Assembly (NCBI GenBank): GCA_011523425.1
Contig: WTGU01000120.1
Coordinates: 1 to 64,000, forward strand
DNA length: 64,000 nt
Source: Alphaproteobacteria bacterium
GTDB taxonomy: Bacteria; Pseudomonadota; Alphaproteobacteria; UBA828
Reading direction: 5' to 3'
Shown here: positions 1 through 8,164 of the stretch, one piece after another
Numbering within the stretch: the stretch's first letter is position 1
Layout: the number at the start of each line of letters is the position of its first letter
Translations under genes and position numbers: made by a program
The notes under the pieces: generated by a model
Database searches by the model: none
What the model saw: only the letters and a program-made list of their open reading frames with translations
Told to the model about the DNA's origin: nothing

Positions 1-1
1 C

Positions 2-337
2 GTGGAGGAGGCGGCGCGCGACCTCGGCGCCAGCAACCTGCAGTCCCTGCGCTACGTGATGATCCCGATCCTGCTGCCGGGCATCATCGCGGTGGCGCTC
101 TTCGGCTTCACCCTTTCCTACGACGAGTTCCCGCGCAGCACCTTCACGGTCGGCGCCCGTAACACGCTGCCGCTTGAGATCTGGAGCATGACCACCAACA
201 TCACCTCGCCCGCGCTCTACGCGCTCGGAACGGTGACGACGGCGATTTCCTTCTTCATCATCGCTGTATCGCTGACGGCGATCGGCCTGATCCAGGCGAG
301 GCGGCAGCGCGCCTTGCGGAGGAGGGAGGGGCCCTAA
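2..337 (+). CDS. ABC transporter permease, PotC-like (3' part only)
   Basis: C-terminal 111 residues of an inner-membrane permease of a spermidine/putrescine-type ABC importer; the 5' end lies outside the window. The EAA-type loop that contacts the ATPase is at the left edge (EEAARDLGAS, then LLPGI), followed by two hydrophobic segments and a very basic tail. The stretch LFGFTLSYDEFPR is nearly the same as in the complete permease at 10444-11307, so the window holds parts of two paralogous importers of one subclass. The substrate cannot be read from this fragment; polyamine or a related organic cation is the family expectation. Confidence 0.88.
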   Translation: MEEAARDLGASNLQSLRYVMIPILLPGIIAVALFGFTLSYDEFPRSTFTVGARNTLPLEIWSMTTNITSPALYALGTVTTAISFFIIAVSLTAIGLIQARRQRALRRREGP

Positions 338-788
338 GCACTAGGGCATTTTTCGTTCAGACGCGATCGCAGCGAGCTGCCGCGGGTGCCCACTCCCCGT
401 CCGCGCACGCCGGGTACCCCGCACCATGGTGCGGTGCCGCTCTGGGGTGGGCGTGCGAGGGTGGCGGCATGACGTGCGAGAGCGGGGACGGGCGGGAAGG
501 AGCGGGGCGCGGCAGTGGAGCCGGTGCTCAAGTGGGAGTCAAAGTGGGATATGGAGGCCGCCTGTCCCGCCGGAATCCCTCGTTATCCCACGAAATCCCG
601 CATGCCCCCCCCTCCGGCGAATCCCACTTTCGGTCGCCGGGCGGGCCGCGACGGTCGGCCCCCGTCGCGCCATGGCCGGCCCCCGGACCGAGTCCGCATG
701 ACGAAGGGAGGGGGCGGGGGGAGCGACTGTCGTTCGAGCCGTGGCGACCTCGTATGGTCGGATCGTGCTCTAGCCTTGAGTTGCGCCT
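338..788. other. Non-coding block with repeated TGGGA boxes and inverted end motifs
   Basis: No convincing gene is seen; the open frames here are GC-rich and low in complexity. The left end has CTAGGGCA (341-348) and the right end TGCTCTAG (766-773), a near-inverted pair resembling half-sites of alphaproteobacterial REP elements. Inside, AAGTGGGA occurs at about 530 and AAAGTGGGAT at about 540, and the inverted form ATCCCACTTT near 619. A perfect 16-base palindrome (CCGCACCATGGTGCGG) sits at 419-434. Function unknown. Confidence 0.4.
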
Positions 789-1328
789 TCAAGTCCTCTG
801 GCGCGTCACCATCCGCTTCGTCCCCTCGTAGCGGAGGCTCTTGCAGAGGCGGGCGAAGCCGTCGAGGTTCTCCACGATGCGGGCGAAGATGCAGCCCTGA
901 TTGGGATGGGGCGTGCCGCCGTACCAGAGCGTGGTGGGGAAGCGCATGCCGGCATGGCGGCCGTAGGCGAAGGTGACCTCCTTGAGCCAGGGGTCCCAGA
1001 TGAAGTCGCCGGGCGCCATGCGGGTCTGCCGGTTCTCCAGCTCGTAGCCGAGCGCCGGCACCATGTCGACGCGATCGAGGTAGAAGGCGGCGTGGCCGAA
1101 GAAGGCGCAATGGATGATGTAGGCGTCGATCGGCATCATCTGCCAGAAGGCATCGCAGGTTTTGGGCGCGGCGGTCTCGAGCAGCGCGCCGACGCAGACC
1201 TCGCCGTCGATCTCGATCTCGAAACGGCGGAAGTGATCGGGGACGTCGTTGGGAATCTCGAACTGGTCGTACCACCACTCGTCCCACATCTCGCGCTGCG
1301 CAACCGTGTCGACCGTCTTGTCCGCCAT
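789..1328 (-). CDS. DUF3830 family protein
   Basis: A 179-residue cytoplasmic protein of the DUF3830 (cyclophilin-like fold) family, whose activity is not established. Family hallmarks are present: LLETAAPKTCDAFWQMMP, an HCAFFGHAAFY segment, then ENRQTRMAPGDFIWDP and a YG..G.RFPTTLW...NQGCIF end. I place the start at 1328 because AAGGAGG lies six bases upstream; the open frame runs further upstream without family similarity. It stands alone on this strand, back to back with a toxin-antitoxin pair. DUF3830 genes are often seen near hydantoin or ureide degradation genes, and such genes occur elsewhere in this window, but a functional link is only inference. Confidence 0.85.
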   Translation of the reverse strand: MADKTVDTVAQREMWDEWWYDQFEIPNDVPDHFRRFEIEIDGEVCVGALLETAAPKTCDAFWQMMPIDAYIIHCAFFGHAAFYLDRVDMVPALGYELENRQTRMAPGDFIWDPWLKEVTFAYGRHAGMRFPTTLWYGGTPHPNQGCIFARIVENLDGFARLCKSLRYEGTKRMVTRQRT

Positions 1329-1461
1329 GGATGCCTCCTTCGTTTTGGCCCCGTACGCCCAGAGTACGGCGGTCATAGCACGAAATCGTTGCCGGCACCG
1401 GGCAGCCTCTTGCTGTCCGGCACCGATGGAGCCGGAGCGCGCCTGCGAACCAGCGCCCGGA

Positions 1462-1512
1462 TGGACAGGAACGCGCTGTTGAGCTACAATGTAGCTCAAC
1501 AGCGCGTTCCTG
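1462..1512 (+). promoter_or_regulatory. Promoter and operator of the toxin-antitoxin operon
   Basis: A -35 hexamer TGGACA (1462-1467), a 17-base spacer and a -10 hexamer TACAAT (1485-1490) form a good sigma-70 promoter for the antitoxin gene at 1524. The -10 box sits at the centre of a long perfect inverted repeat: arms 1466-1488 and 1490-1512 (23 bases each) around the single base A1489, with the core TTGAGCTACA / TGTAGCTCAA. Binding there would block RNA polymerase, as expected for autorepression by a DinJ-type antitoxin. Confidence 0.8.
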
Positions 1513-1523
1513 AGGATCGGATC

Positions 1524-1781
1524 ATGAACACCGTCGTCCGTGCCCGCATAGACGAAAAGACCAAGGAGGAGGCTGCTGCCGTGCTGGACGCGATCGGCCT
1601 CACGGTATCCGACGCCTTCCGCCTGATGATGGTGCGAATCGCCGCCGAGAAGCGACTGCCCTTCGAGCCCCTGGTGCCCAACGACGAGACGATCGAAGCC
1701 ATGAAGGCTGCCCGGCGCGGCGACTTGATCGCCGTCGGCGGTGTGGATGAACTGATGGCCGATCTGAATGCGGACGATTAG
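1524..1781 (+). CDS. dinJ: RelB/DinJ family antitoxin
   Basis: An 85-residue antitoxin of the RelB/DinJ family. The N-terminal part (VVRARIDEKTKEEAAAVL, then IGLTVSDAFRLMM) is the ribbon-helix-helix DNA-binding domain; the acidic C-terminal part would wrap the toxin. The ATG follows the long operator palindrome by about 12 bases, giving a short leader. The stop overlaps the toxin start by 14 bases, which implies translational coupling. It should neutralise the downstream YafQ-type RNase and, with it, repress the operon through the palindrome at 1466-1512. Confidence 0.9.
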   Translation: MNTVVRARIDEKTKEEAAAVLDAIGLTVSDAFRLMMVRIAAEKRLPFEPLVPNDETIEAMKAARRGDLIAVGGVDELMADLNADD

Positions 1782-2049
1782 ACGGACCGCAGCCTTCAAA
1801 CGAGACTACAGACGCGAGAAGAAAGGCCGCTTCGCCAGGACCCTCGACCTGGAGGTCAAGAGCGTCGTGGCCGATCTGGCAGCCGATCGGCCCCTGCCGC
1901 AACGCCATCACGATCATGCGCTGACCGGGCCGTGGAAAGACCATCGCGACTGCCACGTTCGGCCCGACCTGGTGTTGATCTATCGCAAGCCGGATACCGA
2001 CCACCTCGACCTCGTACGCCTGGGTTCCCACAGCAGGCTCGGTCTTTGA
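1768..2049 (+). CDS. yafQ: YafQ family mRNA interferase toxin
   Basis: A 93-residue RelE-fold toxin of the YafQ type, which in E. coli cuts mRNA on the ribosome. Catalytic residues known from YafQ are visible: His50 (in HDHALTG), His63 and Asp67 (in HVRPD), and a C-terminal His88 (in GSHSRLG) matching His87. The aromatic residue near the end of E. coli YafQ (Phe91) is not conserved; the tail reads LGL. The gene overlaps its antitoxin by 14 bases. The pair looks intact, so it may be functional. Confidence 0.9.
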   Translation: MRTIRRTAAFKRDYRREKKGRFARTLDLEVKSVVADLAADRPLPQRHHDHALTGPWKDHRDCHVRPDLVLIYRKPDTDHLDLVRLGSHSRLGL

Positions 2050-2093
2050 CCGGGGCCGTTCGACGGCGTGCGGGTTTGATATAATGGCACGCC

Positions 2094-3473
2094 ATGAACC
2101 TTCATCGGATGCTCGAGGAGCGCGCCCGGGCGGGAAAACCCGTACGCGTCGGTCTGATCGGCGCCGGCAAGTTCGGCACCATGTTTCTCGCCCAGGCCAG
2201 GCGCACTCCCGGCCTCCACGTGATGGCGGTGGCCGACCTCGCGCCGGCCCGCGCCGACGCCGCGCTCGCCCGCGCCGGCTGGTCGGCGGAGGAACGCGGC
2301 GCTCCCTCCTTCGCCGCTGCGCTGGAGCGAGGCGGCACCCACGTCTGCGACGACGCATACGCGCTGATCGCGGCGGACGGGCTCGACGTGGCGATCGACG
2401 CGACCGGGCAGCCGGCCGCCGGAATCGCCCATGCCCGTGCCTGCTTCGCGGCCGGGCGCCACGTGGTGATGGTCAACGTCGAGGCCGACGCGCTCGCCGG
2501 CCCCCTGCTCGCGCGGGAGGCGGCCGAGGCCGGCGTCGTCTATTCGCTCGCCTACGGCGACCAGCCGGCGCTGATCGCGGAGATGGTCGACTGGGCGCGG
2601 GCTTCGGGCCTCGATGTGATCGCCGCCGGCAAGGGCACGCGCTATCTGCCGGGCTTCCACCACGTGACGCCGGACGACGTCTGGACCCACTACGGGCTGA
2701 CCCCGGCCGAAGCCGAGGCCGGCGGCATGAACCCGCAGATGTTCAACTCCTTCCTCGACGGCACCAAGTCGGCGATCGAGATGGCCGCGGTCGCCAATGC
2801 GACGGGCCTGACGCCGGCGCCGGACGGGCTCGGCTTCCCGCCGTGTGCGACCGACGAGCTGGCAGAGGTGCTGCGGCCGCGCGAGGACGGCGGCACGCTG
2901 CACCACAAGGGCCAGGTCGAGGTGATCGCGAGCGAGAGGCGGGACGGCAGCGCGATCGACGCGCATCTGCGCTGGGGCGTCTATGCGGTGTTCGAGGCGG
3001 GCACCCACTATGTCGCCGCCTGCTTCCGCGAGTACGGGCTGCAGACCGATTCCACCGGGCGCTATGCCGCGATGTACAAGCCCTATCACCTGATCGGGCT
3101 GGAGCTCGGCATCTCCGTGGCGAGCATCGCGTTGCGCGGGGAGCCGACGGGTGCCCCCACCGGCTTCCGGGCCGATGCCGTCGCCTGCACCAAGGCGCAT
3201 CTGCAGGCCGGCACGCGGCTGGATGGCGAAGGGGGCTACACCGTCTACGGCCGGCTGATGCCGGCAGCCGCGAGCCTCGCAGGCGGCCATCTGCCCATCG
3301 GGCTTGCGCACGGGGTCGAGCTGAAGCGCGCGGTCGAGCCCGACACGCCGCTGACCTGGGACGACGTGACCGCTGCCGAGGGCGCTGCGGCAGACGCGGT
3401 GGACGCCAGGCGCGCCATGGAGGCGGCGTTCGCGCCGGACGAGCCGGCCCGCGCCGCGCGCGCCGGCGCCTGA
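2094..3473 (+). CDS. NAD(P)-dependent oxidoreductase, homoserine-dehydrogenase-like, with SAF-type C-terminus
   Basis: A 459-residue cytoplasmic dehydrogenase. A Rossmann motif is at the N-terminus (VGLIGAGKFGTMF, residues about 19-31), followed by VAIDATGQPAAG and a long substrate domain. The C-terminal third (LGISVASIALRGEPTG onward) resembles the SAF-containing oxidoreductases often annotated as homoserine-dehydrogenase-like; it is not a biosynthetic homoserine dehydrogenase. The substrate is unknown. Twelve bases separate it from the phytanoyl-CoA dioxygenase homologue downstream, so the two are probably co-transcribed and may act on the same compound. Confidence 0.82.
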   Translation: MNLHRMLEERARAGKPVRVGLIGAGKFGTMFLAQARRTPGLHVMAVADLAPARADAALARAGWSAEERGAPSFAAALERGGTHVCDDAYALIAADGLDVAIDATGQPAAGIAHARACFAAGRHVVMVNVEADALAGPLLAREAAEAGVVYSLAYGDQPALIAEMVDWARASGLDVIAAGKGTRYLPGFHHVTPDDVWTHYGLTPAEAEAGGMNPQMFNSFLDGTKSAIEMAAVANATGLTPAPDGLGFPPCATDELAEVLRPREDGGTLHHKGQVEVIASERRDGSAIDAHLRWGVYAVFEAGTHYVAACFREYGLQTDSTGRYAAMYKPYHLIGLELGISVASIALRGEPTGAPTGFRADAVACTKAHLQAGTRLDGEGGYTVYGRLMPAAASLAGGHLPIGLAHGVELKRAVEPDTPLTWDDVTAAEGAAADAVDARRAMEAAFAPDEPARAARAGA

Positions 3474-3485
3474 GGGAAGGGGACC

Positions 3486-4310
3486 ATGCCGAAGCATCTT
3501 TCGGAAGAGGCGATCGCGGCGTACGAGCGCGACGGCTACTACTTTCCGCTGCGGGCGGTCTCGGCGGCGGACGCGCATGCGATCCGCGCAGACGTCGAGG
3601 CCGCCGAGCACCACTTCGCCGCGCAGGGCGAGCGCATGCGCCATCGGCCCCACCTGCTGGTGACCGCGCTCGACCGTCTGATCCGCAACCAGACGGTGCT
3701 GGACGCGGTCGAGGACCTGATCGGCCCCAACATCCTCTGCTGGACCTCTCTCTTCTTCACCAAGGATGCGCACGATCCGGCCTTCGTCTCGTGGCACCAG
3801 GATTCGACCTATTGGGGCCTCAGCACCGCCGAGGTGGTCACGGCCTGGATCGCCCTCTCGCCCAGCACCGTCGAATCGGGGGCCATGCGGTTCGCGCCCG
3901 GCACCCACAAGCTGGACCAGATCCCCCATCGCGACACCTTCGACGAGCACAACATGCTCACCCGGGGCCAGATCGTCGCGCACGAGGTGGACGAAGAGGC
4001 GGCGGTGGATGTCGTCCTGCAGCCGGGCGAGGCCTCGCTGCACCATGTCCGCCTGATCCACGGCTCCGGCCCCAACGACTCGGACGACCGGCGCATCGGC
4101 TTCGCCGTCCGCTACATCCCGACCCATGTGCGCAACGTCGTCGGCCGCGACTACGCGGCGCTGGTGCGCGGCGCCGACGACTACGGTTATTTCGACGCCG
4201 AGCGCCGGCCGGTGCGCGATCTGGAGCCCGAGGCGCTGGCGGCCTACGAGGCCGCGAACGCGAGCCACAACGCCGTACTCTACGCCGGCGCGGCCCAGAT
4301 GCGCGGCTGA
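3486..4310 (+). CDS. Phytanoyl-CoA dioxygenase (PhyH) family protein
   Basis: A 274-residue Fe(II)/2-oxoglutarate-dependent oxygenase of the PhyH family. The iron-binding facial triad is visible as His104-x-Asp106 (in SWHQDSTYWG) and His192 (in LIHGSGPNDS), with an arginine about ten residues later (DDRRIGFAVRY) placed to bind 2-oxoglutarate. Members hydroxylate very diverse small molecules, so the name does not fix the substrate. A GGGAAGGGGACC segment precedes the ATG. It forms a likely two-gene unit with the oxidoreductase at 2094 and converges on the CoA-transferase gene. Confidence 0.88.
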   Translation: MPKHLSEEAIAAYERDGYYFPLRAVSAADAHAIRADVEAAEHHFAAQGERMRHRPHLLVTALDRLIRNQTVLDAVEDLIGPNILCWTSLFFTKDAHDPAFVSWHQDSTYWGLSTAEVVTAWIALSPSTVESGAMRFAPGTHKLDQIPHRDTFDEHNMLTRGQIVAHEVDEEAAVDVVLQPGEASLHHVRLIHGSGPNDSDDRRIGFAVRYIPTHVRNVVGRDYAALVRGADDYGYFDAERRPVRDLEPEALAAYEAANASHNAVLYAGAAQMRG

Positions 4311-4347
4311 CCTTTGCCGCGCTGCGCCGCGCCTGCCGGCGCTGCAC

Positions 4348-5583
4348 TCAGCGGGCTTGGTGGACCGTGCCGTCCGCCTCCAGGGCCTTGATCTCGTTCG
4401 CGTCGTAGCCGACCTCCGTCAGGATGGCGGCGGTATCGGCGCCGAGCGCAGGCGCGGCGCTACGCGGCATGACGGCGCCGTCCACCGTGATCGGCTGGCG
4501 CACCAGGCGCATCGTGCCGCGTGCCGGATGCGCCACCTCCTGCACGATACGCCGTTGCTCGGCGAAGCCGCTCGCGAGGGCGCCGGCGACATCGTTGACC
4601 GGTGCGATGGGGAGGACGCCCGAGAGCCGCTCCAGCCACGCCTCGGTGGTGCGCGTCTGGAACACCGCCTCCAGCCGGCGCACGACCTCGTCCCGGTTCT
4701 CGTAGCGCGCGGCGAAATCCCGCATCAGGGGATCGTCGATCCACTCCGGCCGCTCCATGGCGCGGCAGAGCGCAGGCCAGAAGTTGGCCTTGTTGGCCAT
4801 GACGAAGAGCCAGCCGTCCTCGGTGCGATAGAGCTCGCTCGGTACCAGCGAGGGATGGCCGGAGCGTGCCACCCGCTTCGGCTCGAAGCCCTCGTTGAGG
4901 TGCCAGGTCGCCGGATAGCTCAGATTGTTCATGGCCACGTCGTAGAGCGGGGTGTCGATGTCCATGCCCTGGCCGGTGGCGCGCGCCCGCATGACGCCGG
5001 AGACCAGCGCGAGCGCTGCCGTGAGCCCGCCCATGAAGTCGACGATCGAGAGTCCGAACCGGGTCGGCACGCTGTCCGGCTCGCCGGTCATGGAGAGGTA
5101 ACCGGCCTCGGCCTGCATCACGTAGTCGAGGCCGGGCCAGGCGGCGCGCTCGTTCTCGCGGCCGTAGGCCGAGAGGTGCACGCAGACGAGGCGCGGGTTG
5201 GCGGCTGCGAGGCTCGCATGGTCGAGCCCGAGCGTGCCCGGCAGGTCGCCCCGCAGGTTGTTGATCAGCGCGTCGGCGCGGGCCGCCAGCCGCTCCAGCA
5301 CCTCGCGGCCGCGCGGCATCTTGAGGTCCAGCGCCAGGCAGCGCTTGTTGCAGCTAAAGGTCTGGTAGAAGAGGCTGTCGCCGTCCTCGGCATAGGGCAG
5401 GACGTGGCGGCCCATCTCGCCGCCAGTCCTGTGGTTCTCGATCTTGATGACGTCGGCGCCGAGGTCGGCGAGGTACATGGTGCCGAAGGGGGCCGCGCCG
5501 TACTGCTCGATGGAGACGACCGTGAGCCCTTCGAGCGGCCGGATCGGGACCGCCTGCGGCGCTGTGGCGTCCTCGTCGCTCAC
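4348..5583 (-). CDS. CaiB/BaiF family CoA-transferase
   Basis: A 411-residue class III CoA-transferase, which moves CoA between carboxylic acids through aspartyl intermediates. Recognisable parts are the N-terminal PLEGLTVVSIEQYGAAPFG, the DVIKIENHRTGGEMGR segment, CVHLSAYGRENERAAWPG, and SIVDFMGGLTAALALVSG, which carries the likely catalytic Asp. The length is normal for the family. Its ATG overlaps the stop of the acyl-CoA dehydrogenase gene by four bases, so the pair is translationally coupled: one enzyme would activate an acid as CoA ester, the other desaturate it. The specific acid is unknown. Confidence 0.9.
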   Translation of the reverse strand: MSDEDATAPQAVPIRPLEGLTVVSIEQYGAAPFGTMYLADLGADVIKIENHRTGGEMGRHVLPYAEDGDSLFYQTFSCNKRCLALDLKMPRGREVLERLAARADALINNLRGDLPGTLGLDHASLAAANPRLVCVHLSAYGRENERAAWPGLDYVMQAEAGYLSMTGEPDSVPTRFGLSIVDFMGGLTAALALVSGVMRARATGQGMDIDTPLYDVAMNNLSYPATWHLNEGFEPKRVARSGHPSLVPSELYRTEDGWLFVMANKANFWPALCRAMERPEWIDDPLMRDFAARYENRDEVVRRLEAVFQTRTTEAWLERLSGVLPIAPVNDVAGALASGFAEQRRIVQEVAHPARGTMRLVRQPITVDGAVMPRSAAPALGADTAAILTEVGYDANEIKALEADGTVHQAR

Positions 5584-6749
5584 GCCGGATGTCGCTCGAT
5601 CAGCTGCCGCGCAATGATCAGCCGCTGGATCTCGTTGGTGCCCTCGCCGATGCAGAGCAGGGGCGCATCGCGGTACATCCGCTCGATGGGGAACTCCTTG
5701 GAATAGCCGTAGCCGCCGTGGATGCGCATGGCCTCGATGCTGTTCTCGAGCGCCGCCTCCGTGGCGAAGAGCTTGGCGATGCCGGCCTCCATGTCGCAGC
5801 GTCGGCCGGTCTCGTAAGCGACCGCCGCCCGCTCGGTGAGGAGCCGCGCCGCCTCAGTGCGGGTCACCATGTCCGCAAGCTTGATCTGGATCGCCTGATG
5901 CTGGCAGATCGGCTTGCCGAAGGTCTTGCGCTCTTGGGCATAGCGCACGGCCTCGTCGAGGCAGGACTGGGCGACGCCGACGCCGCGGGCCGCGACGTTG
6001 ATGCGGCCGAGCTCCAGCCCGCTCAATACCTGCTGCAGGCCCTTGCCCTCCACCCCGCCGATGAGCTTGTCGGCATCGATGCGGTAGTCCTCGAAGGCGA
6101 GCTCGGCCGTGTCGATCCCGCGATAGCCGAGCTTTTGGAGTTTGCGGCTGACGCGGAAGCCCTCGGCCTTCTCGGCGAGGAACAGGCTGATGCCCTTGTG
6201 GCGCGGCTCGGCGTCCGGGTCGGTCTTGACCAGCAGCGCCAGGCAGGAGCCGTGAATGCTGTTGGTGATCCAGGTCTTGGCGCCGTTGATCACGTAGGCG
6301 CCGTTGCCTTCGCGCCGCGCGGTGGTGCGGATCGCCTGCAGGTCCGTGCCGCAGTCGGGCTCGGTAAGCGCGATGCCGCCCCTGAGCTCGCCGCTGGCGA
6401 AGCGGGGGAGGTAGGACTCCCGCTGCTCGTCGGTGCCGAAGCGCTCGACGGCAGCCGCCATGATGAGGTGGGAGTTGATGAGACCGCTCACCGACATCCA
6501 GGCGTGGGAGAGCCGCTCGATGATCTTGGCGTAGGTGGTAACGGGCAGGCCGAGGCCGCCATAGTCCTCGGAGATCGTGGCGCCGAAGAGGCCCATCTCC
6601 TTCATCTTCTCGACGATGTCGTCGGGATAGATGTCGTCGTGCTCGAGCGCGGAGACATGGGGACGGACGTCGCGGTCCAGGAATCGCTCGATTCCGTCCA
6701 GGATCAGCGCCTCCTGTTCCTCGTCTACGGTTTCAACCCGGTCCGCCAT
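5580..6749 (-). CDS. Acyl-CoA dehydrogenase
   Basis: A 389-residue FAD-dependent acyl-CoA dehydrogenase that introduces an alpha-beta double bond into an acyl-CoA and passes electrons to ETF. Family blocks are in order: ISEDYGGLGL, ALTEPDCGTDLQAIRTTA, INGAKTWITNS, a KTFGKPICQHQAIQ loop, and the C-terminal IHGGYGYSKEFPIER...GEGTNEIQ, whose glutamate is the expected catalytic base. First gene of a two-gene operon with the CoA-transferase (ATGA overlap). The substrate chain type cannot be told from sequence alone; short or branched acids are plausible. Confidence 0.92.
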   Translation of the reverse strand: MADRVETVDEEQEALILDGIERFLDRDVRPHVSALEHDDIYPDDIVEKMKEMGLFGATISEDYGGLGLPVTTYAKIIERLSHAWMSVSGLINSHLIMAAAVERFGTDEQRESYLPRFASGELRGGIALTEPDCGTDLQAIRTTARREGNGAYVINGAKTWITNSIHGSCLALLVKTDPDAEPRHKGISLFLAEKAEGFRVSRKLQKLGYRGIDTAELAFEDYRIDADKLIGGVEGKGLQQVLSGLELGRINVAARGVGVAQSCLDEAVRYAQERKTFGKPICQHQAIQIKLADMVTRTEAARLLTERAAVAYETGRRCDMEAGIAKLFATEAALENSIEAMRIHGGYGYSKEFPIERMYRDAPLLCIGEGTNEIQRLIIARQLIERHPA

Positions 6750-6853
6750 CGCCAGTTTCCCCCGTCCTCCGGTGTGAGGGCGGCGAGCATATCCCGCCGT
6801 CCCGGTCGAGAAAATGCTTGAGGCTGCGCCGCGTGGCGGTTATTCAAACTGTC

Positions 6854-6870
6854 TTGGCATAGAGAATGCG
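6854..6870 (+). promoter_or_regulatory. Possible sigma-54 (-24/-12) promoter
   Basis: TTGGCATAGAGAATGCG has the invariant GG (6856-6857) and GC (6868-6869) exactly ten bases apart, as in the consensus TTGGCACRNNNNTTGC. It deviates at one position of each half. It lies 27-54 bases upstream of the two candidate starts of the importer ATPase. RpoN control would fit a nitrogen-compound transporter. No enhancer protein gene is adjacent. Confidence 0.4.
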
Positions 6871-6896
6871 GACCCCAAGGGAGCGGGAAGGCTCCC

Positions 6897-8048
6897 ATGC
6901 GGGCCGAGGGGGCGGTGATAGCCATGGCCGAACGTGGCGATGTCGAAATCAGGGGCGTGACCAAGCGGTTCGGCCCCACGATTGCCGTCGAGGATATCAA
7001 CATCACGATTCCCGACGGCAGCTACTGCTGCCTGCTCGGGCCGAGCGGCTGCGGCAAGACAACTCTCCTGCGCATCATCGCGGGTCACGAGGTGCCGACC
7101 GAAGGCGACGTGCTGATCGGCGGCGAGTCGGTGATCGGCAAGCCCACCGGCCAACGCGGCACGTCGATGATGTTCCAGAGCTACGCGCTCTTCCCGCACC
7201 TGACGGTGCTGGACAACGTCGCCTTCAGCCTGAAGATGAAAAGGGTCGCCAAGGGCGAGCGGCGCGAACGCGCCTACGAGGTGCTGAAGCGCGTGCAGCT
7301 CGACCCCCTGGCCGACCGCATGCCGGCGCAGCTCTCCGGCGGGCAGCAGCAGCGCGTCGCACTCGCCCGCTCGCTGATCACCAACCCCAAGGTGCTGCTG
7401 CTGGACGAGCCGCTGTCGGCGCTGGACGAGTTCCTGCGCCTGCAGATGCGCGCCGAGCTCAAGCACATCCAGATCGACCTCGGCATCACCTTCATCCACG
7501 TCACCCACACCCAGCCCGAGGCGCTGGCGATCGCCGACATGGTGGTGGTCATGGACACGGGCCACATCGAGCAGGCGGCGACGGGGCCGGAAATCTACGA
7601 CGAGCCGCGCACCACCTACGTGGCGGAGTTCATGGGCGGTTGGAACGTGTTCACCGGCAAGGTGTCCGGGGTCGAGAACGAACTGGTGACGGTCGCGGGT
7701 ACCGAGGGCGACAGCTTCCATCTGCCGCGCGACGGTCACGAGGTCGGCCAGGATGTCAACTTCGGCATACGCCGCGACAAGGTGCATCTGGCGGGCGGAA
7801 GCATCGATCTGGACCGGGGCAACGCCCTGGGCGGCACGGTGCACGCCATCGAGTACCAGGGCAACTGGGTTAAGCTCACCATGACCAGGGAAGAGAAGCG
7901 GGATCTCGTCGCGGTCATCGAGGATCGCGAGTATTTCGCCAATCCCACCAAGGTGGGCGACCAGGTCACCGTCACCTGGGCCAGTGAGGACGTGCGCGTG
8001 ATGGAGCGTGCCACTGGCGCCCAGAACCTGATCGGAGAGAACTTTTAG
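6897..8048 (+). CDS. ABC transporter ATP-binding protein, PotA-like
   Basis: ATPase subunit (383 residues) of a spermidine/putrescine-type importer. Walker A is GPSGCGKTT (residues 48-56), the signature is LSGGQQQRVALARS, Walker B is VLLLDEPLSALD, and the switch histidine is in FIHVTHTQPEAL. A C-terminal TOBE-like domain follows (NVFTGKVSGVENELVTV ... VKLTMTREE). An alternative start at 6924 (MAERGDVEI) is equally possible; the first has GGAAGG five bases upstream. It heads a run with the binding protein, two permeases and hyuAB, so it probably powers import of the compound that the hydantoinase handles. Confidence 0.93.
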   Translation: MRAEGAVIAMAERGDVEIRGVTKRFGPTIAVEDINITIPDGSYCCLLGPSGCGKTTLLRIIAGHEVPTEGDVLIGGESVIGKPTGQRGTSMMFQSYALFPHLTVLDNVAFSLKMKRVAKGERRERAYEVLKRVQLDPLADRMPAQLSGGQQQRVALARSLITNPKVLLLDEPLSALDEFLRLQMRAELKHIQIDLGITFIHVTHTQPEALAIADMVVVMDTGHIEQAATGPEIYDEPRTTYVAEFMGGWNVFTGKVSGVENELVTVAGTEGDSFHLPRDGHEVGQDVNFGIRRDKVHLAGGSIDLDRGNALGGTVHAIEYQGNWVKLTMTREEKRDLVAVIEDREYFANPTKVGDQVTVTWASEDVRVMERATGAQNLIGENF

Positions 8049-8064
8049 GACACTTTTCTACGTT

Positions 8065-8084
8065 GGCGGCCGCCGGCGGCCGCC
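8065..8084. repeat. Perfect 20-base GC palindrome between ATPase and binding-protein genes
   Basis: GGCGGCCGCCGGCGGCCGCC reads the same on both strands. It sits 17 bases after the ATPase stop and 80 bases before the binding-protein start. It has no U-tract, so it is unlikely to be a simple terminator; a stable mRNA hairpin that protects or separates the downstream message is one possibility. Confidence 0.6.
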
Positions 8085-8164
8085 GCACTGCATCGACCGA
8101 GGAAACCATCGCCCAAGCCGGCGACAGGGCGACCATTCGAGGAACGCAGGCGAGGGAGGAAAGC

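Noticed and set aside
419-434. Perfect 16-base palindrome as a specific regulator site
   Set aside because: A short GC-rich palindrome in GC-rich DNA is not compelling on its own, and no gene start lies next to it.
1980-4268. Very long open frame on the minus strand opposite the oxidoreductase and PhyH genes
   Set aside because: High GC content produces long antisense frames. The translation is arginine/glycine-rich with no family motif, whereas both plus-strand genes have clear motifs.
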